Part shown: one piece after another, positions 10,256 through 18,555 of the stretch
Position numbering within the stretch: the first letter of the stretch is position 1
How the letters are laid out: each line of letters starts with the position of its first letter
Source of the DNA: JAKFXL01 sp947085765
Lineage (GTDB): Bacteria; Pseudomonadota; Gammaproteobacteria; Tenderiales; Tenderiaceae
Length of the DNA stretch: 29,372 nt
NCBI GenBank assembly: GCA_947085765.1
Contig: CAMTXZ010000224.1
Location: forward strand, 1-29,372
Direction of reading: 5' to 3'
Translations under genes and position numbers: made by a program
The notes under the pieces: model-generated
Seen by the model: the letters and a program-made list of their open reading frames with translations, nothing else
Databases searched by the model: none
Told to the model about the DNA's origin: nothing

Positions 10256-11201
10256 TTTGTATCTAAGCTGTTGTTGTGATGGGCTGCTGCGGCAGCGCTT
10301 TTCTCTCTCTGGCTTGATGATCGCCAGTGTGTTGCTGACTTGCAGCAGTCTCGCTCTTGCAGCGGGTCCTAATAATGAGGCCCGCAAACATTTGGAACGA
10401 ATGTCAGTAGCGCTGCAGGAGTTGAGTTACCAAGGCGTATTTGTCTATCGTCGTGATGAGGATTTGGCGGCGATGAAGGTGATCCACTTGGCCCATAAAG
10501 AGGGTGAGCGTGAACTGTTGCTGACGTTGACGGGGGAGGCGCGCGAAACGGTACGGGACAGTCGCCGTTTTGGTCTTATGGGCCAGCAGGTGGCGGCGCG
10601 GTTGGCCGGAGTCGAAAGTTACTACCGGTTGGCGCCAGTCAGTCGTGATCGGGTGGCGGGACGTGATGCAAGGCTGATTGCCGTGGCGCCGCGTGATCAG
10701 TTTCGTTACGGTTATCGCCTCTGGCTCGACGCAAAGACTGGCCTGCTGCTTAAGTCAGACCTGCTCAGTGAGCAGGGGCGGATTCTGGAACAGGTCATGT
10801 TTACCTCGATCGAGCTGCTGCCTGAAAAGGAGAAACAGCGGCTGTTGGCTGAGGTTGACGCACAGTTAGTCACCCCTGAAGAGCGTAATGCCACTCCTGT
10901 CGAACGTTCTGAGTGGTTGGTGGCAACTGTTCCGGTGGGTTTTCAGTTGATTACCACTCGTACCACTACCCCTCAGGGTGGTGTGGCACACATGATTTAT
11001 AGTGATGGTCTGGCCTCGGTTTCGGTCTTTATTGAGGCGGAACAGAGATCCAGTGAGAAGCCATTTATAGGTGTCTCCAGCATGGGGGCGGTTAATGCCT
11101 ACGGTAATATGGTTGAGAGACATCAGGTAACGGTAGTAGGTGAGGTGCCAGAGATTACCGTCAGGACGATCGGTCAGTCGATTCGTTATCAGGGTCAATA
11201 G
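10248..11201 (+). CDS. rseB: Periplasmic sigma-E regulator RseB/MucB
   Basis: The protein has 317 residues, the usual RseB length. The GTG at 10248 is the furthest upstream start and overlaps the end of rseA; an ATG at 10317 would also leave a usable signal peptide (IASVLLTCSSLALAAG). The mature part has the MucB/RseB N-terminal lipoprotein-like domain (LQELSYQGVFVYRR, YRLAPVSRDRVAGRDARLIAVAP in two pieces, YRLWLDAKTGLLLKSDLL) and the smaller C-terminal domain (YSDGLASVSVFIE). RseB binds the periplasmic tail of RseA, shields it from proteolysis, and releases it on sensing mislocalised lipopolysaccharide. Confidence 0.94.
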   Translation: MSNLYLSCCCDGLLRQRFSLSGLMIASVLLTCSSLALAAGPNNEARKHLERMSVALQELSYQGVFVYRRDEDLAAMKVIHLAHKEGERELLLTLTGEARETVRDSRRFGLMGQQVAARLAGVESYYRLAPVSRDRVAGRDARLIAVAPRDQFRYGYRLWLDAKTGLLLKSDLLSEQGRILEQVMFTSIELLPEKEKQRLLAEVDAQLVTPEERNATPVERSEWLVATVPVGFQLITTRTTTPQGGVAHMIYSDGLASVSVFIEAEQRSSEKPFIGVSSMGAVNAYGNMVERHQVTVVGEVPEITVRTIGQSIRYQGQ

Positions 11202-11203
11202 GG

Positions 11204-11686
11204 ATGATTGAAGAGCGGGCTACGGTTGTTTCGGTTGAAGCGGGTTTTGCCTGGGTTGAGACTCAGCGCACCAGCACCTGTGGTTCGTGCTCTGCCAATA
11301 AGGGATGTGGTACCGGTGTGGTTGCCAAGGTAGTTGGGCAGCGACTCAGCCGCGTTCGGGCTATCAATACGATCGGCGCCCATGTTGGCGATGAAATTAT
11401 TATTGGCCTGCACGATCAGGCATTGGTGCGTGGCTCCCTTGCCGTTTATGCTGCGCCACTCATCGCTATGCTGTTAATGGCCATGGTGGGTGACCTGATT
11501 GGCGGTGAGTTGCAGCTCAGTTCCAATGAAGGGTTGACAGTTATCTTTGGCCTGGCGGGTCTTGGTCTCGGATTCTTGTGGGTAAGGAGTTTCTCTCTGC
11601 GAATCGCGGATGATGTTCGTTATCAGCCTGTTATTTTGCGACAGAGTCAGGTTACCCCCGTCTCTCAAATTTTGGTCCGGCTTTAA
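11204..11686 (+). CDS. rseC: SoxR-reducing system / sigma-E regulator RseC/MucC
   Basis: The protein has 160 residues. The N-terminal domain carries the RseC/MucC cysteine cluster TCGSCSANKGCGTG (Cys26, Cys29, Cys35), which may bind a metal or Fe-S centre. Two membrane helices follow, at about 78-97 and 110-129, then a short polar tail. RseC relatives affect sigma-E signalling in some species and act with the Rsx/Rnf complex to reduce SoxR in E. coli; which applies here is not shown. It starts two bases after rseB. Confidence 0.92.
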   Translation: MIEERATVVSVEAGFAWVETQRTSTCGSCSANKGCGTGVVAKVVGQRLSRVRAINTIGAHVGDEIIIGLHDQALVRGSLAVYAAPLIAMLLMAMVGDLIGGELQLSSNEGLTVIFGLAGLGLGFLWVRSFSLRIADDVRYQPVILRQSQVTPVSQILVRL

Positions 11687-11735
11687 ACACATTAACGTTC
11701 TAATGCCTCATTACTTTTACTTTCAAGGAGATCGT

Positions 11736-13187
11736 GTGTTGAATTTAAAATCGAACTCAATGGTAGCTGCATTGGTTTTGTCGGTAAGCCTGTTTGCCGT
11801 GGCTGTGCCAGCGGGTGCAGCGGTGCCTGCACAACTGCCTGATTTTACCCGCGTGGTTGAAGCAACCAGTGCTGCTGTGGTCAATATCAGTACTACGCAG
11901 AAGGTTAAGCCTCAAAACAAGAGTAATGTGCCTCATGGAGGGCGTATCCCGGGTATGCCGGAAGGTGCCCCGTTTGATGAGCTGTTGCGGCGCTTCTTTG
12001 AGCAAGGCCCTGGTAGTGAGCCAGATGATGGACGTTCTCTCGGGTCTGGTTTTATTATCTCCAAGGATGGTTATATTCTCACCAATAACCATGTGGTCAG
12101 CGAAGCCGACGAAATTATCGTCCGCCTGAGTGATCGTCGTGAGTTGGAGGCAAAGCTGATTGGTAGTGATAAGCGCAGTGATGTAGCGTTGTTGAAGGTC
12201 AATGCCAACGACCTGCCGGTGGTGACAATTGGTGATTCCAAAAAATTAAAGGTGGGAGAGTGGGTACTCGCCATCGGCTCACCCTTTGACTTCGATCATA
12301 CTGTGACGGCCGGTATTGTCAGTGCACTGGGCCGCAATCTGCCAAATGAGAACTATGTGCCGTTCATTCAGACCGACGTGGCGATCAACCCCGGCAACTC
12401 CGGTGGCCCGCTCTTCAATCTTGATGGTCAGGTGGTAGGCATCAACTCCCAAATTTATAGCCGTACCGGTGGTTTCATGGGGCTGTCTTTTACCATTCCT
12501 ATTGATCTGGCCATGGATGTGGTGGAGCAGATCAAAAACGGTGGCCATGTCAGTCGTGGTTGGCTGGGTGTGTTGATTCAAGATGTGACCCGTGAACTGG
12601 CGCAGTCTCTGGGCATGGATAAACCAGGCGGGGCGCTGATCTCGCAGGTGTTGCCGGAGAGTCCGGCGGAGAAGGCAAAGCTTAAGGTAGGTGATGTTAT
12701 TGTTGAGTTTAATGGCCGGAGTGTCTCTACCTCGGCGACACTACCGCCGATGGTTGGAGTGACCCCGATTAACAAACCGGTGAAGGTCAAAGTGATCCGC
12801 GAGGGTAAGCCCCAGACCTTGATGGTGACAATTGGCGAACTCCCGACTGAAGACGCCTTGGCCAGTGCTGGTCCTGCGTCGAAGGGGAGTGGTGTCGAGG
12901 ATGGCCGTATCAAACTCCATATTGACAATCTGACAGCGGATCAGCGTAAGGCGTTGGGGCTACCCGAGAAGCAAGGTATCGTGGTGACTCAGGTCCAGGA
13001 GGGTGCTGCCTACGATGCAGGCATCCGCGAAGGCGATGTGCTGATGATGATAAATAACGTAAAAGTCACAGATACTAAGCAGTTTCGTGATTTGGTCGCG
13101 GGTTTGCCTGCTGGCAAGCCAGTGGCTGTGCTGCTGCAGAGGCGTGATGGCGCGGTCTTCCTGGCACTTAAAGTGCCTGAAAAATAA
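11736..13187 (+). CDS. mucD: Periplasmic serine endoprotease MucD/DegP-like (HtrA family)
   Basis: From the GTG at 11736 the protein has 483 residues; TTG 11739 is an alternative, and both follow AAGGAG at 11725-11730. A signal peptide (LVLSVSLFAVAVPAGA) precedes the trypsin-like domain. The catalytic triad is visible: His119 in LTNNHVV, Asp149 in SDVALLKV and Ser222 in NPGNSGGPL. Two PDZ domains follow (RGWLGVLIQDV onward, then KQGIVVTQVQEG onward). HtrA proteins degrade or refold damaged envelope proteins. Its place after rseC matches mucD of Pseudomonas rather than E. coli degP. A strong terminator follows, closing the sigma-E operon. Confidence 0.96.
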   Translation: MLNLKSNSMVAALVLSVSLFAVAVPAGAAVPAQLPDFTRVVEATSAAVVNISTTQKVKPQNKSNVPHGGRIPGMPEGAPFDELLRRFFEQGPGSEPDDGRSLGSGFIISKDGYILTNNHVVSEADEIIVRLSDRRELEAKLIGSDKRSDVALLKVNANDLPVVTIGDSKKLKVGEWVLAIGSPFDFDHTVTAGIVSALGRNLPNENYVPFIQTDVAINPGNSGGPLFNLDGQVVGINSQIYSRTGGFMGLSFTIPIDLAMDVVEQIKNGGHVSRGWLGVLIQDVTRELAQSLGMDKPGGALISQVLPESPAEKAKLKVGDVIVEFNGRSVSTSATLPPMVGVTPINKPVKVKVIREGKPQTLMVTIGELPTEDALASAGPASKGSGVEDGRIKLHIDNLTADQRKALGLPEKQGIVVTQVQEGAAYDAGIREGDVLMMINNVKVTDTKQFRDLVAGLPAGKPVAVLLQRRDGAVFLALKVPEK

Positions 13188-13210
13188 GACGTTTGTTTGA
13201 AGTATGAGGA

Positions 13211-13246
13211 GCGGGGGGCTGATAATCAGCCCCCCGCTTTGTTTTA
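13211..13246 (+). terminator. Rho-independent terminator after mucD
   Basis: GCGGGGGGCTGAT (13211-13223) and ATCAGCCCCCCGC (13225-13237) form a perfect 13-base inverted repeat, followed by TTTGTTTT. This is the strongest terminator seen in the window, and it separates the rpoE operon from lepA. Confidence 0.93.
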
Positions 13247-13339
13247 GGGATGTAAGCCGGGAGCGAAATTCGTTAGAATTGCGCTCCAAAAATCAATGCC
13301 ATAATGGCCATTGTCCTGATGTGATAACTAAAGAGCCTA

Positions 13340-15133
13340 ATGAAGCATATCCGAAACTTTTCCATCATCGCCCATATCGACCACGGTAAATCGACACTGG
13401 CCGACCGCTTCATCCAGATGTGCGGCGGTCTTGCAGATCGCGATATGGAGGCCCAGGTGCTGGACTCTATGGATATCGAACGCGAACGTGGTATCACCAT
13501 CAAGGCCCAGAGCGTGACCCTGCCCTATACGGCCAGCGATGGTCAGGTCTATCAGTTTAACTTCATCGATACCCCCGGCCATGTCGACTTCTCTTATGAG
13601 GTGTCACGCTCGCTGGCCGCCTGCGAAGGGGCGCTGTTGGTGGTGGATGCTTCACAAGGGGTCGAGGCCCAGAGTGTGGCCAACTGCTACACCGCCATCG
13701 AGCAGGGGTTGGAAGTGATGCCGGTGCTGAATAAAATAGACCTGCCTTCTGCCGACCCTGAACGGGTGATCCATCAGATCGAGGATATCATCGGTGTTGG
13801 CGCCGCTGATGCCCCGCGTGTCAGTGCCAAGAGCGGCCTAGGGGTGGCCGAACTGTTGGAGGCCATCGTCAAACGTATTCCGCCACCGGAAGGTGATCCC
13901 GACGCGCCACTACAGGCGCTGATCATCGACTCCTGGTTTGATAACTATGTGGGTGTTGTTTCGCTGGTACGGGTCAAAAACGGCACCCTGCGTAAGAAGG
14001 ATAAAATTCTGGTGATGTCGACCGGGCGTCATCATCTGGTTGATCATGTGGGTATCTTCACGCCTAAACGTGTTGATACCGCAGAGCTGAAGGCAGGTGA
14101 GGTCGGTTTTATCATTGCCGGTATTAAGGAGATTGATGGTGCTCCGGTTGGCGATACCATCACCCGTGCGGATCGCCCCTCCACTGAACAGCTGCCTGGC
14201 TTTAAACAGGTGCAACCGCGCGTTTTTGCCGGACTCTTTCCGACCTCTTCGGAAGATTACGAGGATATGCGTGATGCACTCTCCAAGCTGCGGCTCAATG
14301 ACTCGGCGCTTTTTTACGAGCCGGAGACCTCGCAGGCGCTGGGGTTCGGTTTCCGCTGCGGTTTTCTCGGCATGTTACATATGGAGATTGTGCAGGAGCG
14401 GCTGGAGCGTGAATATGATCTCGATCTCATCACCACCGCGCCGACGGTCATCTATGAGGTGCTGTCGACCAAGGGCGAGATTCTGCTGGTCGACAACCCT
14501 GCCAATCTGCCCGCCGCCAACTACATCGCCGAGATTCGTGAACCGATTATCGAGGCCCATCTGCTGATGCCGCAGGAGTATCTTGGCAACGTGATTGGTC
14601 TCTGCATTGAAAAGCGTGGTGTGCAGAAGAATATGCTCTACGTTGGCAGCCAAGTGTCTTTGACCTACGAACTGCCATTGAATGAGGTGGTACTCGACTT
14701 CTTCGATAAGCTTAAATCGGTTTCGCGTGGTTATGCCTCACTCGATTATGAGTTTAAGCGTTACCAGTATGCTGATCTGGTGAAACTCGACATCATGATC
14801 AGCGGCGAGACTGTCGACGCACTGGCGGTAATCGTGCATCGCGATAAAGTTGAATTTCAGGGACGTGCCCTGGTCGAGCGGATGAAAGAGGTAATCCCGC
14901 GGCAGATGTTTGATGTCGCCATCCAGGCGGCCATTGGCAATAAAATCATCTCCCGTAGCACCATCAAGGCGCTGCGCAAAAACGTGCTCGCCAAATGTTA
15001 TGGCGGCGATGCCAGTCGTAAACGCAAACTGCTGGAAAAGCAGAAGGCGGGTAAAAAGCGCATGAAAATGGTCGGTAAAGTGGAAATTCCGCAGGAGGCC
15101 TTCCTGGCGGTACTGGATGTGGGTAAAAAATAG
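13340..15133 (+). CDS. lepA: Elongation factor 4 (LepA), ribosomal back-translocase GTPase
   Basis: The protein has 597 residues and starts KHIRNFSIIAHIDHGKSTLAD, almost as E. coli LepA does. The GTPase motifs are AHIDHGKST (G1), RGITI (G2), DTPGHVD (G3), NKID (G4) and SAKSG (G5). Domain II, two EF-G-like alpha/beta domains (GFRCGFLGMLHMEI, RGYASLDYEF) and the LepA-specific C-terminal domain ending in a Lys/Arg-rich stretch follow. LepA binds ribosomes and affects translation under ionic stress. The stop codon directly abuts the lepB start, the usual lepA-lepB pairing. Confidence 0.98.
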   Translation: MKHIRNFSIIAHIDHGKSTLADRFIQMCGGLADRDMEAQVLDSMDIERERGITIKAQSVTLPYTASDGQVYQFNFIDTPGHVDFSYEVSRSLAACEGALLVVDASQGVEAQSVANCYTAIEQGLEVMPVLNKIDLPSADPERVIHQIEDIIGVGAADAPRVSAKSGLGVAELLEAIVKRIPPPEGDPDAPLQALIIDSWFDNYVGVVSLVRVKNGTLRKKDKILVMSTGRHHLVDHVGIFTPKRVDTAELKAGEVGFIIAGIKEIDGAPVGDTITRADRPSTEQLPGFKQVQPRVFAGLFPTSSEDYEDMRDALSKLRLNDSALFYEPETSQALGFGFRCGFLGMLHMEIVQERLEREYDLDLITTAPTVIYEVLSTKGEILLVDNPANLPAANYIAEIREPIIEAHLLMPQEYLGNVIGLCIEKRGVQKNMLYVGSQVSLTYELPLNEVVLDFFDKLKSVSRGYASLDYEFKRYQYADLVKLDIMISGETVDALAVIVHRDKVEFQGRALVERMKEVIPRQMFDVAIQAAIGNKIISRSTIKALRKNVLAKCYGGDASRKRKLLEKQKAGKKRMKMVGKVEIPQEAFLAVLDVGKK

Positions 15134-15952
15134 ATGAACTTTGATTTTGCAACTGTAATGGTATGGGCGGTTCTGGTAACGGGGCTGATCTGGGGTCTCG
15201 ACTCGCTGCTGTGGAAATCGAAGCGCGATGCCGGGCTGGCCAAGCTTAAGGCAGAGGGGGCTGAAGCCAAGGTAGTCGAGAGCAGCTACCGTGAACCGGT
15301 ACTGGTGGAGTATGCCCGCTCGTTTTTTCCGGTGATTCTGGTGGTGTTGTTGCTGCGCTCGTTTTTGGTCGAGCCGTTCCGCATCCCCTCAGGCTCAATG
15401 ATGCCAACCCTGTTGGCGGGTGATTTTATTCTGGTCAATAAATTCACCTATGGCATCCGCCTGCCAGCCCTTAATACCAAGGTGCTGGAAGTAAGTGAGC
15501 CGGTGCGCGGTGATGTGGTGGTATTCCGTTACCCTAAAGAGCCCTCGGTGGATTACATCAAACGTGTGGTCGGCCTGCCCGGTGATACGGTCTCTTATTA
15601 TGGTCGCCAGGTTTATGTAAATGGCCAGATCGCCCGACAACAACAAGAGGGCACTTATACTGCCACAGGTGCCGGGTTCCTGGCCGGTGCTGAGCTACGT
15701 AAAGAGCAGCTCGGTGATGTGGAGCACGATATTTTAATTATCAACGGGCGTCCTACCGTTGAGGGTGAGTTTAAGGTGCCCGCCGGGCACTACTTTGTCA
15801 TGGGGGATAACCGTGACAATAGTAATGATAGTCGTTATTGGGGCTTTGTGCCGGAACAGAATCTGGTTGGACGCGCCTTCATGATCTGGATGAACTGGGA
15901 CAGTATTCAGAACCGGGTATCGTGGGAGCGTATCGGCAACATGATTCATTGA
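15134..15952 (+). CDS. lepB: Signal peptidase I
   Basis: The protein has 272 residues. Two N-terminal membrane helices are visible (VMVWAVLVTGLIWGLDSLLW and FFPVILVVLLLRSF). The catalytic serine is Ser88 in PSGSMMPTL and the general-base lysine is Lys143 in DYIKRVVGLPGD; E. coli LepB uses Ser91 and Lys146. The box E motif GDNRDNSNDSRYWGFV is present. The enzyme removes signal peptides on the periplasmic face of the inner membrane. The ATG begins right after the lepA stop codon, so translation is probably coupled. Confidence 0.98.
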   Translation: MNFDFATVMVWAVLVTGLIWGLDSLLWKSKRDAGLAKLKAEGAEAKVVESSYREPVLVEYARSFFPVILVVLLLRSFLVEPFRIPSGSMMPTLLAGDFILVNKFTYGIRLPALNTKVLEVSEPVRGDVVVFRYPKEPSVDYIKRVVGLPGDTVSYYGRQVYVNGQIARQQQEGTYTATGAGFLAGAELRKEQLGDVEHDILIINGRPTVEGEFKVPAGHYFVMGDNRDNSNDSRYWGFVPEQNLVGRAFMIWMNWDSIQNRVSWERIGNMIH

Positions 15953-15989
15953 TGGCTGGTGATATGCCCGTGAATCTGGAGAAGACGAT

Positions 15990-16364
15990 ATGCCGAATAG
16001 ATTAAAGTCACAGCATGGCATGACAGCCATCAGTGTTTTGATGATTGTTGTTCTGGTGGGGTTTGTGCTGCTGATTGCAGCCAAACTGGTGCCCACCTAT
16101 TTTGCTCACTTTAAGGTGGAGGCGGCGCTCAAAAACCTAACCTCAGATAAGCGTGCTGAGGGTGCCAGTGATAAAGAGATCAAGAGTCTGATCCTGAAAA
16201 AACTTGATGTTGATGACGTCGATTTTGTGACGGAAAAAGATATTGTCATTACCAAAACCTCCACAGGTCGTACAGTCTCTATCGATTATGAGGCACGGGT
16301 ACCGATGTTTGCCAATGTTGATGCCGTGGCTAAATTCAGCAACAACTCGGTTGAGTTAAGGTAG
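15990..16364 (+). CDS. DUF4845 single-helix membrane protein
   Basis: The protein has 124 residues. A basic N-terminus (MPNRLKSQHG) is followed by a hydrophobic helix at about residues 11-33 (MTAISVLMIVVLVGFVLLIA) and a periplasmic domain of about 85 residues rich in Asp, Lys and Val. Both sequence and position, between lepB and rnc, match the DUF4845 family found at this site in Pseudomonas and relatives. The function is unknown. The charged-G-M-T-hydrophobic start looks like a type IV prepilin leader, but the usual glutamate at position +5 is missing. Confidence 0.85.
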   Translation: MPNRLKSQHGMTAISVLMIVVLVGFVLLIAAKLVPTYFAHFKVEAALKNLTSDKRAEGASDKEIKSLILKKLDVDDVDFVTEKDIVITKTSTGRTVSIDYEARVPMFANVDAVAKFSNNSVELR

Positions 16365-16371
16365 TGGTTAT

Positions 16372-17073
16372 TTGAATCCTCCGTTTGACAGACTTCTGCG
16401 GGTGCTCAACTACCGTTTTCACGATAGCGCCCTGATTGAACAGGCACTCACTCACCGTAGTGTTGGCCATCACAACAATGAACGTTTGGAGTTTTTGGGT
16501 GATGCAATCCTCGGCTGTGTGGTTGCCGAGGCGCTATATCGCCGTTTTCCTGACGCCAGTGAAGGTGATCTCACACGACTGCGCGCCACCCTGGTTAAAG
16601 GGGATACCCTCGCCGAGATTGGTAAAGAGCTCTGTTTGGGTGACTATGTTCGGCTAGGTTCAGGTGAGTTGAAGAGTGGCGGTTTCCGGCGTGGCTCCAT
16701 CCTTGCTTGTGCGGTCGAGGCGCTGATCGGCGCAGTCTATCTCGATGGTGGTTATAGCGCTGCTGGCACGCTGATACTGGCGCTTTACCAGGAGCGTCTT
16801 GAAAGTGTCTCGCCGGAAGATGAACTCAAAGATCCCAAGACCCGTCTGCAGGAGTTCCTGCAATCGCGCAAACTGCCTTTGCCGCGTTATGACTTGGTTA
16901 AAGTTGAGGGGGACGCCCATAATCAGACCTTCTATGTTGAATGTTTGTCTGATGCTCGGAAAGAGCGTATTCCTGGTCATGGTAGTAGCCGCCGCAAGGC
17001 AGAGCAAAATGCCGCCAAAAAAATGTTAAAGATACTGTCGGAAGCGGCTGGCCGCTCCGTCTCAAATGGATAA
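16372..17073 (+). CDS. rnc: Ribonuclease III with unusual active-site Cys
   Basis: The protein has 233 residues, starting at TTG 16372; the N-terminus (RLLRVLNYRFHDSALIEQAL) aligns with the family from there and no better start exists. The RNase III domain has the signature NNERLEFLGD with Glu37, Glu40 and Asp44, corresponding to E. coli Glu38, Glu41 and Asp45. The second metal-binding motif reads SILACAVEALIGA: Glu116 is kept (E. coli Glu117), but the position of E. coli Asp114 is Cys113. A C-terminal double-stranded RNA-binding domain follows (KTRLQEFLQ, then SSRRKAEQNAAKKML). The enzyme matures rRNA and cleaves structured RNAs. The stop codon lies nine bases before era, as in the common rnc-era pair. 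Confidence 0.95.
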   Translation: MNPPFDRLLRVLNYRFHDSALIEQALTHRSVGHHNNERLEFLGDAILGCVVAEALYRRFPDASEGDLTRLRATLVKGDTLAEIGKELCLGDYVRLGSGELKSGGFRRGSILACAVEALIGAVYLDGGYSAAGTLILALYQERLESVSPEDELKDPKTRLQEFLQSRKLPLPRYDLVKVEGDAHNQTFYVECLSDARKERIPGHGSSRRKAEQNAAKKMLKILSEAAGRSVSNG

Positions 17074-17082
17074 ATAGATACC

Positions 17083-17997
17083 GTGACCGAGTTTGAACAG
17101 AAGAGCCCTGAAAATTTCCGCTGCGGTTTTGCCGCCATTGTAGGTCGCCCCAATGTTGGCAAGTCCACATTGATGAACCGCATCCTTGGGCAGAAGATCA
17201 GCATCACCTCGCGGCGACCACAGACTACTCGTCACCGCATCCATGGCATTGATACCAGCGCAGAGTGCCAGGTGATTTATGTCGACACCCCGGGGCTGCA
17301 TAAACCGGGGGGCAAGGCGATGAATCGTTACCTGAATCAGGCCGCAACTACCGCCTTGCAGGGGGTGGATGTGGTGTTGTTTGTGGTGGCGGGCAACAAG
17401 TGGACCGATGAAGATGAGCTGGTGTTGGAGCGGGTAAAAAATGCTGGCGCGCCGGTGATTCTGGTGGTGAATCAGATTGACCGGCTGGAGCCAGAGCAGC
17501 TTCTGCCCCATTTGGCAAAGGTATCACAGCGAATGGCGTTTCACTCCGTAGTGCCACTCTCGGCCAAGAGTGGTGAGAATGTTGATGCTCTGGAGGGTGA
17601 GGTTGAAAAGCTGATGCCCTATGGCCCGGCGCAGTTTCCTGAAGACCAGATTACCGATCGAAGCATGCGTTTTCTTGCTGCTGAGATCGTGCGTGAGAAG
17701 CTTACACGCCAGCTCGGTCAGGAGTTGCCTTACGAGATGACGGTAGAGATCGAGTCGTACGAGGTTGAGGAAGGTATCGTCAATATCGCCGCGTTGATCT
17801 GGGTTGAGCGTGCTGGGCAGAAGGCGATTGTCATCGGCAAGGGTGGACAGGGGTTAAAGAAGGTCGGCCAGGAGGCCCGTTTGGATCTGGAAAATGTGCT
17901 GGAGCAGAAGGTGTTCCTGCAACTCTGGGTCAAGGTTAAGGAGGGCTGGTCTGCCGACGAACGTGCCCTTCGCAGCTTGGGTTATACAGACGAGTAG
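17083..17997 (+). CDS. era: GTPase Era (30S ribosome assembly)
   Basis: The protein has 304 residues from a GTG start, following rnc closely with no clear ribosome site, so coupling to rnc is likely. The G domain has GRPNVGKST (G1), RRPQTTRHRI (switch I), VDTPGLH (G3) and SAKSG (G5). G4 reads NQID where Era normally has NKxD. The KH domain ends the protein (KAIVIGKGGQGLKKVG). Era binds the 3' end of 16S rRNA and checks 30S maturation. recO, often next in gammaproteobacteria, does not follow. Confidence 0.97.
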   Translation: MTEFEQKSPENFRCGFAAIVGRPNVGKSTLMNRILGQKISITSRRPQTTRHRIHGIDTSAECQVIYVDTPGLHKPGGKAMNRYLNQAATTALQGVDVVLFVVAGNKWTDEDELVLERVKNAGAPVILVVNQIDRLEPEQLLPHLAKVSQRMAFHSVVPLSAKSGENVDALEGEVEKLMPYGPAQFPEDQITDRSMRFLAAEIVREKLTRQLGQELPYEMTVEIESYEVEEGIVNIAALIWVERAGQKAIVIGKGGQGLKKVGQEARLDLENVLEQKVFLQLWVKVKEGWSADERALRSLGYTDE

Positions 17998-18007
17998 TCT
18001 CCTGGGA

Positions 18008-18057
18008 GCGCCCGGACAATGATGGGCGCACCTATTTAAAGCTTTAAAGCATTGTCC
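18008..18057 (+). repeat. Two overlapping, mutually exclusive inverted repeats after era
   Basis: GCGCCC (18008-18013) pairs with GGGCGC (18024-18029). GGACAATG (18014-18021), in the loop of that stem, pairs perfectly with CATTGTCC (18050-18057). Between them lies the 14-base palindrome TTTAAAGCTTTAAA (18035-18048). The first stem could terminate era transcription weakly, but no strong T-tract follows. Confidence 0.55.
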
Positions 18058-18154
18058 TGATGTCAGCTGCAATGGTTGGCAAATATGGTCCGGGTGCATT
18101 AATTAAACTGTGCGACGGAAGTTGCTGGTAATGGTTGATTGTTTGATATAAATC

Positions 18155-18176
18155 CAGGGCAAGACTCCTTGCCCTG
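18155..18176 (+). repeat. Perfect 9-bp hairpin in the wsp leader
   Basis: CAGGGCAAG (18155-18163) and CTTGCCCTG (18168-18176) are exact complements around a four-base loop, ACTC. No T-tract follows directly. A GCGC/GCGC stem followed by TTTTT ends near 18211, so the pair together could act as a terminator. The function is not shown. Confidence 0.5.
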
Positions 18177-18533
18177 AGAATATCTCTTGTTTGGCGCGCT
18201 TTGCGCTTTTTCTGTAAAAGGCCCTCCCTCTCGTGCGCCAATAGGCAGTTTTTTACGCCACTGCCAAGCTACCTCCACCCTGTTAAGTACCCTCATGCCC
18301 ACTCCTTAAATCCATAATCGAGGGATTTCTTTAATCTGATCGCGGGCAGAGCGGCTGATTAGTTTTTGTCATCATAAAAACCTCCAATCCAGCCTCAAAC
18401 AGGCGCGGCGAAAAAACTCTCATGTTGTTGCTTTGCAAAGCACGCCGGGTACTAAAGTTTTAGTTACGGTGGCCGCTTACAGGACAGTATTCATATATGT
18501 GCCGGTAAAACCAGGGACAGATATTGGATGGTA

Positions 18534-18555
18534 ATTGTTGTTACGTGACAACAAT
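18534..18555 (+). promoter_or_regulatory. Candidate operator upstream of wspA
   Basis: ATTGTTGT (18534-18541) and ACAACAAT (18548-18555) flank TACGTG, giving a 22-base palindrome with one mismatched pair. It ends 55 bases before the wspA ATG. Size and symmetry fit a site for a dimeric regulator. I do not recognise the motif; it is not an FNR or CRP consensus. An mRNA hairpin is the alternative. Confidence 0.45.

Noticed and set aside
13309..13322. 14-base identity CATTGTCCTGATGT shared with 18050-18063
   Set aside because: In about 29 kb, one or two chance matches of this length are expected, and the flanks do not match, so it is not evidence of a repeat family.
18188..18213. Sigma-54 promoter in the wsp leader (TTGGCGCGCTTTGCGC)
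   Set aside because: The GG and GC elements are two bases too close together for a -24/-12 promoter.
18099..18302. Small minus-strand frames of 65-67 codons in the wsp leader
   Set aside because: There is no ribosome site or family match, and the frames overlap each other and the hairpin at 18155-18176.
18366..18490. c-di-GMP-I (GEMM) riboswitch in the wsp leader
   Set aside because: GCAAAGC, a following CGG segment and a GGTGGCCGCTTAC-like tail resemble parts of the 3' half. The 5' half (GCAAACC, a GAAA-capped stem and GGGACGC before GCAAAGC) is not there. An Infernal scan would settle it; I do not call it.
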